In this document: positions 29,610-36,724 of the stretch, piece after piece
Layout of the letters: every line of letters starts with the position of its first letter
Numbering within the stretch: the first letter of the stretch is position 1
Assembly: GCA_934667625.1 (NCBI GenBank)
Contig: CAKUMH010000005.1
Coordinates: 70,206 to 134,205 of the forward strand
Direction: 5' to 3'
DNA: 64,000 nucleotides
Origin: an uncultured Elusimicrobiales bacterium
GTDB taxonomy: Bacteria > Elusimicrobiota > Elusimicrobia > Elusimicrobiales > Elusimicrobiaceae
Position numbers and translations under genes: made by a program
The notes under the pieces: model-generated
The model's input: only the letters and a program-made list of their open reading frames with translations
Told to the model about the DNA's origin: nothing
Database searches by the model: none

Positions 29610-30128
29610 ATGAAAAAAGGTTTTACGTTAATTGAACTTTTGGCCGTGGTGCTGATTATCGGCATTCTGACGGCTGTTGCCATGCCGCAGTACCGCCGCA
29701 GTGTGGAGCGCACGCGCGTGGCGGAGGCCCTGCAAATGCTGCCCGCCATTTTTGACGCGCGCGAACGGGTAGTGACGGAAAACGGCTGGTCGTGGCAGAG
29801 AAACCCGGGTTTTGACAGCTCTGCGGAGAAAAATGTCAAATTTTCGCTTTTGGACATGGAGCTGAAGGGGACTGCTCAGGACAAGCTAACCTGGAAGACG
29901 GACAACTTTACGTATCGGCTCAGTGACAAGGCTGTCGGGGGCCATTCGGTGGTGGCTGCGGAGCCCACATTTGTGACGGCTACCATGGGGCGCGGCATTT
30001 ACAAGGGAACGGTTATTTATTACAACGGCTCCCATCTTTTGTGCTGCCGCCCTTCTATGCAGAGCGACGCCTGCACACTGCTCAATTTGACGGAAGATTC
30101 CAAATGCCTGGCAGGTTTATCGGACTAA
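29610..30128 (+). CDS. Type IV pilin-like protein, first of a three-gene operon
   Basis: A 172-residue prepilin with a four-residue leader MKKG, cleavage before FTLIELLAVVLIIG, Glu+5 and the helix AMPQYRRSVERTRVAEAL. The C-terminal domain ends with a Cys-rich segment (LLCCRPSMQSDACTLLN). The start at 29610 is preceded by GGGAGA; the frame is open further upstream but those residues precede the promoter at 29530-29558. Followed after four bases by a second pilin gene and then a third, so they are co-transcribed. Whether it is a major or minor pilin cannot be told. Confidence 0.9.
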   Translation: MKKGFTLIELLAVVLIIGILTAVAMPQYRRSVERTRVAEALQMLPAIFDARERVVTENGWSWQRNPGFDSSAEKNVKFSLLDMELKGTAQDKLTWKTDNFTYRLSDKAVGGHSVVAAEPTFVTATMGRGIYKGTVIYYNGSHLLCCRPSMQSDACTLLNLTEDSKCLAGLSD

Positions 30129-30132
30129 TCAA

Positions 30133-30639
30133 ATGAAAACATTAAAAAAAGGTTTTACCTTGATTGAACTTTTAACCGTGGTGCTGATTGTGGCCATTTT
30201 AACGGGTGTGGCTTTGCCACAATACCGCAAGGTGGTGGAAAAAAGCCACGTAACAGAAGCGCAATCCTTTCTGCGTACGATTTACGATTCCAGCGAACGC
30301 TTGGCCGGGGAATTCGGGTACGATTCGTACGCGGACTTAGTATCCGCCAAGGGCGAGACCGGATACTCCTTTGCGCGCATGGATATGTTTGACGCGGACA
30401 ATTTGCCCTTTGGGTGCAAAATTCCGCAAAACAACAGCACCGTGCTTGAATGCGAACGCTTTATCTACCGCCCGCTTTTGGGGCATTACGTGGCGGCTAA
30501 AAAGCTGGAAAATCCGTACGCGGGCACGCTTATCGTGCTGGACCGCAACACCAACCAGCTCTACTGTCAGGAGGCCACGGCGTCGGCCGACGCGTGCGAT
30601 GTCTTTGGGTTAGATACCGTCAGCGGACTTTCGTTTTAG
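30133..30639 (+). CDS. Type IV pilin-like protein, second of the operon
   Basis: A 168-residue prepilin with leader MKTLKKG, then FTLIELLTVVLIVA with Glu+5 and helix ALPQYRKVVEKSHVTEAQ. The C-terminal domain includes FGCKIPQNNSTVLECE and a final QLYCQEATASADACDVFGL; paired Cys suggest two disulfides. It shares about the first 40 residues with its neighbours but differs afterwards. Four bases separate it from the upstream pilin stop and nine from the next start. No strong ribosome binding site is seen, so translation may be coupled. Confidence 0.9.
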   Translation: MKTLKKGFTLIELLTVVLIVAILTGVALPQYRKVVEKSHVTEAQSFLRTIYDSSERLAGEFGYDSYADLVSAKGETGYSFARMDMFDADNLPFGCKIPQNNSTVLECERFIYRPLLGHYVAAKKLENPYAGTLIVLDRNTNQLYCQEATASADACDVFGLDTVSGLSF

Positions 30640-30648
30640 GAGAATTTT

Positions 30649-31185
30649 ATGAAAAACTGCTTGCACAAAAAAGGTTTTACGTTGGTGGAAATTTTGGTGG
30701 CGGTGATGATTGTGGTGCTGCTTGTCACCATGGCGGTGCCGTTGTACGAAAAGACGGTGGAAAAATCCCGCATGGCCGAGGCGCGCACCATGCTCAAAAA
30801 GATTTTGGACGCCAAACTGCGCACCTTGGATAATATGGAAATGGCGAAATACACCAGCGGAGAGTTCGGCTTTGAACATTTGGATATTTCCATTCCGTGT
30901 GCGGGCGGCTCCTGCCGCGGTGTTTCCTTTAACACCAAGGATTTCACGTATACGCTTCTTCCTACGGGCACGCTTTCCGGTTCCTCGGCCACACTGGCCA
31001 ATGCCGTTTGTGCGGCGCGCCGCACGGGCGACAACAAGGGCGTGAACTTTTTGTACTTGGGCGAATTGGAGACGGATTCCTCCCGCGACAAATTTCTCTG
31101 CAACAGTGGCGGCGTACCCAACGGCTGCGAGGCATACGGTCTTTCCTCCACTGCCGGCACTGCCTGGTGCAGGCCTCTCCCGTAG
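30649..31185 (+). CDS. Type IV pilin-like protein, third of the operon
   Basis: A 178-residue prepilin with leader MKNCLHKKG, then FTLVEILVAVMIVV with Glu+5 and AVPLYEKTVEKSRMAEARTM. The globular part has HLDISIPCAGGSCRGVSFN and a C-terminal pair of Cys (KFLCNSGGVPNGCEAYGL), a pattern like the other pilins. TAGGAGAA precedes the ATG. No hairpin terminator follows directly; the palindromic repeats from 31206 may end the transcript. Confidence 0.9.
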   Translation: MKNCLHKKGFTLVEILVAVMIVVLLVTMAVPLYEKTVEKSRMAEARTMLKKILDAKLRTLDNMEMAKYTSGEFGFEHLDISIPCAGGSCRGVSFNTKDFTYTLLPTGTLSGSSATLANAVCAARRTGDNKGVNFLYLGELETDSSRDKFLCNSGGVPNGCEAYGLSSTAGTAWCRPLP

Positions 31186-31199
31186 GGAAATTCTTTTTC

Positions 31200-31395
31200 T
31201 CTTTCCGTTGTCATCCCGGAGAGTTGTAGGCCGGGATCTTGCCGTTTCATTATAAGGTCATACTGAACTTGTTTCAGCATCTACCGCTTGGGTTGTTTTG
31301 TCCATTATTAATTAAGGGTCATGCTGGAAAGTCTTAGTCCAGCATCTCTTCCACTTTTAAAATAGCGATCACCTGGACTAAAACACTCCAGCAGA
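31200..31395. repeat. Cluster of palindromic intergenic repeats before a pilin cassette
   Basis: GTCATCCCGGAGAGTTGTAG with GGGATC near 31208, a CTGAACTTGTTTCAGCATC copy near 31263, GTCATGCTGGAAAGTCTTAG with TCCAGCATC near 31318, and a partial inverted copy near 31373. No gene lies between 31186 and 31529. Confidence 0.8.
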
Positions 31396-31464
31396 ACTCC
31401 TTATTTTTTAATGGGAATTCCCTTCCTTTTTGTGTCGTTTTTGGGCTGGCAACATATAAAGGGG

Positions 31465-31514
31465 TTGTATTCGTTTTTTTTTTGATAAATTTTGAGTATA
31501 CGAAAAATTTATCA
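31465..31514 (+). promoter_or_regulatory. Pilin cassette promoter module, copy 2 (T10 spacer, palindrome)
   Basis: TTGTAT (31465-31470), 15-bp spacer with ten T (31474-31483), TAAATT (31486-31491). Palindrome arms TGATAAATTTT (31483-31493) and AAAATTTATCA (31504-31514). AAGGAAGG follows. Confidence 0.65.
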
Positions 31515-31529
31515 AAAAGGAAGGTCGTT

Positions 31530-32027
31530 ATGAAAAACGTTACTACAAGCCGTTTAGGCGGGTTTACGCTCATTGAGTTATTAGTGGTTGTCCTCATTAT
31601 CGGTATCTTGGCGGCGGTGGCGGTGCCACAATACCAAAAGGCGGTCATGAAGGCGCGCGTGATGAGCTTGGTGCCGCTTATCCAAACGATTGTAAATGCC
31701 CAACAGGTGTATTTTATGGCCAATGGCAAGTACGCGGTGGATTTTGATGACTTGGATATAGAACTGCCTGCCGGGGCCGACTATAAATCTGCGAACCGTG
31801 TGAGTTATAAGAATTTTGAGTGTGTTTTTTATATCAACGCGGGGCAGCCGCGTTCCGTGTATTGTAACGGGAAGAGTCCCGGAGCACCGGAGATGGAGCG
31901 TTATTTTACGGGGAAAAATTTTATTTGCTGGGGTGCTTCCGGCTTAGCAAAATCCGTGTGCCAAAGTATTTCGGGCCGTACGACTCCCACCCTCTTTACA
32001 ACGGGTGCGGAGGGGTACCCGTTTTAA
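31530..32027 (+). CDS. Type IV pilin-like protein, cassette type
   Basis: A 165-residue prepilin of the cassette group: leader MKNVTTSRLGG (11 residues), then FTLIELLVVVLIIGILAAVA with Glu+5, VPQYQKAVMKARVMSL, and MANGKYAVDFDDLDIELP, the motif that often follows the N-terminal helix in these pilins. The C-terminal domain has Cys residues (FECVFYIN, VYCNGKSPG, FICWGASGL, VCQS). The start is fixed by the AAGGAAGG site and the leader shared with 20426, 54675 and 58089. It ends at a bidirectional terminator. Confidence 0.93.
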   Translation: MKNVTTSRLGGFTLIELLVVVLIIGILAAVAVPQYQKAVMKARVMSLVPLIQTIVNAQQVYFMANGKYAVDFDDLDIELPAGADYKSANRVSYKNFECVFYINAGQPRSVYCNGKSPGAPEMERYFTGKNFICWGASGLAKSVCQSISGRTTPTLFTTGAEGYPF

Positions 32028-32042
32028 CCGACACTTACCAAA

Positions 32043-32083
32043 AAATCCCCGCGGGCTTTATCGCGCCGCGGGGATTTTTTTGT
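32043..32083. terminator. Bidirectional terminator between pilin and DUF885-like gene
   Basis: AAAATCCCCGCGG, loop, CCGCGGGGATTTTTTTG between convergent stops. Confidence 0.85.
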
Positions 32084-32094
32084 TTCCCTCTAAA

Positions 32095-33951
32095 TTATTT
32101 CGTATGATTTTTTTCGTTGAGCCGTTTGGTTTCGCTCTCCAAAAAAGAGGGGGGAACATTGCCCGCCTGCAGTACAAGCGCGTGGAAGGCGGCGGGGGAG
32201 AATTTTTTACCCCACTTTTTTTGCCAATACGCGCGCAGGTTGTCCAGCGCATCCTTGCCCCACACATAGCTGACGGCCTCTCCAGGCCGTGCGGAAACGC
32301 CCTTGAGCAGTTCCTCCGCCTCTTCCTGCGCAAACCCATTCTCCGTCACCAAAAAACGAATGGCATCTGTGTACGAATACTGTTTGGTATGCAGGCGCGC
32401 ATCCACTAAGGCCCGTGCCGCCAGGCAGTAGTGGTTCCACGCCAAAAACAACAAGTCCTCGTCCGTGGCCAAGGCGCCGCCTTCGCGGGTCAGGTCTAGG
32501 GCGTAAGCGCTCCACCCGTTGGCCAAGGCAGCCGCGGGATAATAGCGGCGCACGGTGGAAAGGTTCTTTTCGGTCGCGGCCTGATACATCCGCCCCGGCA
32601 CGCCTTCTTGCGCCAGGCGCACCTTGAGTGTCGGCGCGTTAAAATCCTGTGTTAATTGTTCCTCGCGCGCCAAGCGGTTCCCCGCAGGCAGACGCAGATA
32701 CAGCGCAGGCACGGCGGCTGTAAGGGCTCCGGCGCGGTAGGGCTGTGTGTAGGCGTAATAGGCCGGCAGCGGACGCACGACAAAGGTCGTCTGCCCGGCG
32801 GGCAGCAGCCCCTTTTGCACTAAATCGGTTTGGGTTTGATGAGCCAGTTGGGTGGCAAAACCCGTTAAATCAGCCGTGTTTTCCGGCGCGCGCGCCAAGC
32901 GTTTGGAAAGCGCGTAAAAATCCTGTGCCGTTGGGGGAACAAAGCCGTGCTTTTTGGCCTTTTGTTTCTTTTGCGGCGCCAGCGTTTCCACGGACGGCTG
33001 TGCATTCAAATCGTCCACCACCGTCACTTCCGCCTCGCCCGTTTGCTGTTCCTCTTGGGCAAAGGGAGCCAGCGTACCAGCCAGTTCCTCCTGTGCCGCA
33101 CGGAAATTTTCCTCCAGGCGTTTTAGCAGTTTGACGGGTTTTTCATTCACCTGGTAGCGCGTGGCCAACACGCGGGCGTACAGGTCGGTGCCCAGGCGGA
33201 AATCCTGTTCGTTCTTTTCCTGCGACAATTTTTTAAACAGGTCAAACATTTGTTTAATGGCCTTTTTGGCGGTTTGCCCGTCTTTTCTCAGCTGGATGAG
33301 GGTATATTCGTCCTCTTCATCCTGCTGTAAAAAAGCGGACAGCTCGTCAAAGGATAAATAGGCGTAATAGGCCTTTTCCATGGCCTGCTGGGACAGGAAG
33401 GTGGGCGGCTGTACCAAGTTTTGTTCGGCCTGCGCGGCCAAGGCGGGCAGTGCGTTTAAACGTGCCAACAGCGCCGCGCGCTTTTGCGCGGTGGAAAGCG
33501 TATCTGCCAGCAGTACGTCGTAAAGCGCGTCAAAGGCCTCGGTGTAATAAAGCGGATTGGTTTCAATGCGGTTGCGCTCCAAATCCAGCAAATCGTTGTT
33601 GAGCGCGTTTTCCAGTAACGCCCGTTCGGCGCGCTTGGCCGGGGACAATTTTTCCGTGCGTACATTTTTTAAATTTTCCTGCACGCTTTTTAGGGCATTT
33701 AACGCTTGGGCGCTGGCCTGCGGCGTGCGGACCGTCAGCTTGGAAGCCGCCGCGGGAAACCCCAGCCGGAAGGCCCGCTCGGGGTACGACGACACCAACA
33801 CAGAGGCGTACCGGTTGGCCGCGTCGGTGAGCAGGTTGTTTTCCAACATGGCGTCAATGTCCTCAAATTCAAAGGTCTGCGCCTGCACGGGGGGGAACGG
33901 CGCCACGGCGAGCGCCGCCGCAAGCAACATCACACAACTCAGTTTTTTCAT
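32095..33951 (-). CDS. Secreted DUF885-family protein, apparently without the metal site
   Basis: A 618-residue protein with a signal peptide (MKKLSCVMLLAAALAVAPFP, cleavage near VQAQ). The C-terminal half has the DUF885 pattern: LVDARLHTKQYSYTDAIRFL, then ARPGEAVSYVWGKDALDNLR and AAFHALVLQAGNVPPSFLE. In DUF885 proteins the putative zinc site is HExxPGHxxQ; here residues 448-457 read QEGVPGRMYQ, with both His replaced, and the usual downstream EGWAxYxE reads NGWSAYAL. It thus looks like a pseudoenzyme. A Glu/Lys-rich insert lies around 290-335. Upstream DNA on the minus strand gives no clear ribosome binding site. Function unknown, probably periplasmic. Confidence 0.75.
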   Translation of the reverse strand: MKKLSCVMLLAAALAVAPFPPVQAQTFEFEDIDAMLENNLLTDAANRYASVLVSSYPERAFRLGFPAAASKLTVRTPQASAQALNALKSVQENLKNVRTEKLSPAKRAERALLENALNNDLLDLERNRIETNPLYYTEAFDALYDVLLADTLSTAQKRAALLARLNALPALAAQAEQNLVQPPTFLSQQAMEKAYYAYLSFDELSAFLQQDEEDEYTLIQLRKDGQTAKKAIKQMFDLFKKLSQEKNEQDFRLGTDLYARVLATRYQVNEKPVKLLKRLEENFRAAQEELAGTLAPFAQEEQQTGEAEVTVVDDLNAQPSVETLAPQKKQKAKKHGFVPPTAQDFYALSKRLARAPENTADLTGFATQLAHQTQTDLVQKGLLPAGQTTFVVRPLPAYYAYTQPYRAGALTAAVPALYLRLPAGNRLAREEQLTQDFNAPTLKVRLAQEGVPGRMYQAATEKNLSTVRRYYPAAALANGWSAYALDLTREGGALATDEDLLFLAWNHYCLAARALVDARLHTKQYSYTDAIRFLVTENGFAQEEAEELLKGVSARPGEAVSYVWGKDALDNLRAYWQKKWGKKFSPAAFHALVLQAGNVPPSFLESETKRLNEKNHTK

Positions 33952-34158
33952 ACGATGATTGGTTTCCTGTTTTTCCGCCGAAACGGAAATAAAATTCCTT
34001 CTAATAAGGCAAGCCGAAGGGCGCTTACTTTAATTGTATTGTTTGGCAGGGTTCATTGTCAAATAAAAAAGAATGTTTGCCACCAGGCCTCAAAATGTGT
34101 TACAATACTTGTACCTCAAACGGAACAAGTGTTTTTTACATGAGGTCGCACAAACCCG

Positions 34159-34187
34159 TTTACCTTGCCCTCCGTTTTTTGTATAAT
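34159..34187 (+). promoter_or_regulatory. Promoter of tRNA-Lys, tRNA-Leu and trigger factor
   Basis: TTTACC (34159-34164), 17-bp spacer, TATAAT (34182-34187), about 20 bases before the first tRNA. A second possible promoter (TTGCCA 34077, TACAAT 34101) lies upstream and leads into a short hairpin with T6 at about 34107-34138. Confidence 0.65.
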
Positions 34188-34206
34188 CTATCCGTAGAAC
34201 CCTTTC

Positions 34207-34279
34207 GGGCCATTAGCTCAGTTGGTAGAGCAGACGCCTCTTAAGCGTAAGGTCGTGAGTTCGAGCCTCACATGGCCCA
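34207..34279 (+). tRNA. tRNA-Lys (CTT)
   Basis: Acceptor GGGCCAT/ATGGCCC, D-arm GCTC/GAGC, anticodon loop CTCTTAA (anticodon CTT), T-arm GTGAG-TTCGAGC-CTCAC. No encoded CCA. Confidence 0.95.
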
Positions 34280-34315
34280 CTTTTTTCACGCAAACAATTT
34301 TTAATAAAAGAAAAA

Positions 34316-34397
34316 GGACGGATGGCGGAATCGGCAGACGCGTACGCCTTAGGAGCGTATGGAGCAATCCGTGAGGGTTCAAGTCCCTCTCCGTCCA
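34316..34397 (+). tRNA. tRNA-Leu (TAG)
   Basis: Acceptor GGACGGA/TCCGTCC, long variable arm (TGGAGCAATCCG), anticodon loop CTTAGGA (anticodon TAG), T-arm GAGGG-TTCAAGT-CCCTC. It lies 36 bases after tRNA-Lys and 36 before the trigger factor start, so all three are probably on one transcript. Confidence 0.95.
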
Positions 34398-34433
34398 GAT
34401 TTTCGGCCCGTCCGATACCAAGGAGTGTATAAG

Positions 34434-35717
34434 ATGTCCATCTTCAAAACTGCCCAGAAAGGGGAAGTAAAAACCCAACAGCTTAAAAAAGAAGGCTGCC
34501 GCGTAAGCTTGTCCGTGGAAGCCACCCCGGAACTGGTTACCAAATGCTTTCAAAACGCCGCCGTGCAGGTGCAATCCCGTGCGCAAATGCAGGGTTTCCG
34601 CGCCGGAAAAGTACCGCTTGATTTGGTGAAACAAAATTTTGCCGGACACATTAAAGAACGCGCGCTGGACTTGACGGTTAAGGCCGCCATCAATGCCGCG
34701 TTGGAAGACGCCAAGCTGGACGCTGTCGCCGTGCCCACTTTAACCAAGGCCGATTTTAACGCCTTTAACGACGGCAAAAACTTCTCCTTTGAAATCGCCG
34801 TGGACGTGGCCCCCGAGTTTGATGTAAAAGACTATAAGGGTATTGCCATTGCCAAAAAGCCCGAAACGGCCGCCGACGCTGACGTGACCGAAAACTTAAA
34901 CCGCGTGCTGGACGCCAACGCCCGCCTGGAAAGCGCCAAAGACGGCGCCGTGATTGACGACAAATGCTTTGCCGTCGTACACTACACGGGCAAACGCAAC
35001 GGCACCGAAGATTACAAATTAAGTGCCGACAGCGAACTGGTGGATATGTCCGCCCCGCAAACCATGCCCGGCCTCGCGGAAGCGATCAAAGGCCTTAAAA
35101 AAGGCGATGTAAAAGATTTTGAATCCAAAGACGGCAAAGACGTCCTGTCCTTCCACGTCACCGTGGACGACATCAAAAACAAACTCGTCCCCGAGCTCAA
35201 CGACAGCTTTGCCAAGGACATGGGCTTTGACACCCTGGACGCCTTAAAAGCCAAAGTGAAGGAAAGCCTGGACGAAGAAGCCAAGCAAAACGCCCGCCGC
35301 GACGAAATTGCCCAGATTGAAAATCACCTGGTCAAGGCCAACAATTTTGAATTGCCCCAAAGCTTGGTGGAAGAATATACCGAATCTTCCTTAAACAACT
35401 TTGTGCGCAGCATGACGCAGCTCAAGCCCGAACAGTTAAACGCCGAACAGCGCAAAACGTTTGAAGAGCGCATCCGCCCCAGCGTGGAGAAGGACCTGCG
35501 CATCGGCTACATTGTGCACGCCATTGCCAAAAAGGAAAACTTGGAGGCCACCGAGGCCGACTGGAAGGCCGAGCTGGACAAGAGCTTAGCTTCCGGCGGT
35601 AAAGCCGACGAAAAGAAAATCAAAGCCTTCTTTGCCGAACGCAAGGCCCACATTTTGGCCACGCTTTCCGAACGCAAGGTGTTTGATTTCCTCAAAGCCG
35701 AAGCCAAATATAAATAA
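34434..35717 (+). CDS. tig: Trigger factor
   Basis: Ribosome-bound chaperone, 427 residues. The N-terminal ribosome-binding domain carries the signature MQGFRAGKVPLDLV (about residues 51-64). The middle FKBP-like PPIase domain is seen at about 160-240 (VHYTGKRNGTEDYKL, then MPGLAEAIKGLKKGDVKDFE) and the helical C-terminal domain follows (DSFAKDMGFDTLDALKAKVKE). ATG at 34434 has AAGGAG before it; the longer frame would run through the tRNA-Leu gene and is rejected. Unlike many bacteria, clpP is not adjacent: it lies at 56947. Confidence 0.95.
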   Translation: MSIFKTAQKGEVKTQQLKKEGCRVSLSVEATPELVTKCFQNAAVQVQSRAQMQGFRAGKVPLDLVKQNFAGHIKERALDLTVKAAINAALEDAKLDAVAVPTLTKADFNAFNDGKNFSFEIAVDVAPEFDVKDYKGIAIAKKPETAADADVTENLNRVLDANARLESAKDGAVIDDKCFAVVHYTGKRNGTEDYKLSADSELVDMSAPQTMPGLAEAIKGLKKGDVKDFESKDGKDVLSFHVTVDDIKNKLVPELNDSFAKDMGFDTLDALKAKVKESLDEEAKQNARRDEIAQIENHLVKANNFELPQSLVEEYTESSLNNFVRSMTQLKPEQLNAEQRKTFEERIRPSVEKDLRIGYIVHAIAKKENLEATEADWKAELDKSLASGGKADEKKIKAFFAERKAHILATLSERKVFDFLKAEAKYK

Positions 35718-35731
35718 CTTTGACGGAGTGT

Positions 35732-35768
35732 AAAAATCCCCGCCTGCTTACCCGGGCGGGGATTTTGC
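35732..35768 (+). terminator. Terminator of trigger factor
   Basis: AAAAATCCCCGCC, loop, GGGCGGGGATTTT shortly after the stop. Confidence 0.85.
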
Positions 35769-35833
35769 CCCGAAAAAGACCGTTTTTTGGGTTGGTTCGT
35801 CACGGTTCCGGCCGAAACAAGCGGTTTTAACCT

Positions 35834-35863
35834 CAGGGAGTGCACGCAAGTGCGCTCCCTTTT
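35834..35863 (+). terminator. Second terminator-like hairpin downstream of tig
   Basis: GGGAGTGCAC, loop GCAA, GTGCGCTCCC followed by TTTT. It may back up the first terminator or end a short RNA from the 35770-35835 interval. Confidence 0.6.
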
Positions 35864-35988
35864 GTGTGGGGCCCGTGCAAATTTGTGCGCGGCTGAGCCA
35901 TGTTTTTTGGCCCTTGATTTTCCGGCGTTTTTATTATAAATTTAATGTAAGGACCGTTTTTTTAATTTAAACCGAAACGAGGATTTTT

Positions 35989-36561
35989 ATGAAGAAACTT
36001 TTATGGCTGATTGTTTTGTTTGCCTGGCCGGTGGCCGGTTCGGCCGAAGAGATGTCTTTCGTCACCACCCTGTCTGCTCCGGTGGGGGTGTTTTCCCGCG
36101 TGGAAACCGCCAACCCCACGGCGGTAGCCACCGCGCCGACGGTCAACTTCTGCCAAACGCGTTCCAATGCGGGCACCATCACGTTGCAGGGCACCGATGC
36201 GAACAAAGTGGCTTTTTCCACGCCCTCACTGCAGCTTCAAAACGGCACCACGCTGGGCGGCAATGTTCCCTTCTACCAGATAACCAACACCCTTTTCCTG
36301 CAAAGCGGCGGCAAGTTAACGGGCGGATCCCTGCATGCCTATCAGGTACAGGTTCTCAACACGGTCAGGGGAAAGGTGGCCGGAACGATGGAGGTTACCA
36401 CTGCCAATTTGCAGGTGGCCAAAACCGATAATTTAACCATTCCCGGCGTTGCCTCTATCGTCTCCCCGCAGTCCATTACGGGTGCTGCCCTGCGTTGGAT
36501 ACACGACTGCGGCACCGGAATTGAAACCTGCAAGACCTACGTGCTTAAAACCGCCAATTAA
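35989..36561 (+). CDS. Secreted protein of unknown function
   Basis: A 190-residue protein with a signal peptide (MKKLLWLIVLFAWPVAGSA, cleavage near AEE). The mature part is Thr/Ala/Gly-rich and looks beta-stranded, with repeated short units (TITLQGTDANKVAFST, LQLQNGTTLGGNV, LFLQSGGKLTGGSL) that suggest a small beta-solenoid. Three Cys: one at about residue 48 and a C-terminal pair (HDCGTGIETCKTYVL). A GAGGA site lies before the ATG. It is a stand-alone gene between trigger factor and the O-antigen ligase-like gene. No family recognised. Confidence 0.65.
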   Translation: MKKLLWLIVLFAWPVAGSAEEMSFVTTLSAPVGVFSRVETANPTAVATAPTVNFCQTRSNAGTITLQGTDANKVAFSTPSLQLQNGTTLGGNVPFYQITNTLFLQSGGKLTGGSLHAYQVQVLNTVRGKVAGTMEVTTANLQVAKTDNLTIPGVASIVSPQSITGAALRWIHDCGTGIETCKTYVLKTAN

Positions 36562-36724
36562 TTTTTTATTCCTTTGTTCTTTCCGGCTCGCGGCACTGGC
36601 CCGGGCCGTTTTTGTGTCCGCACCAGGTGCTTCCGCCCGTCCTGCCGCAACTACACCAAAAACGCGCTTTCCTTCCAGCTTATAAAAAACTACAATATAA
36701 CCATCTTATTTGCGGGGGATGTTT

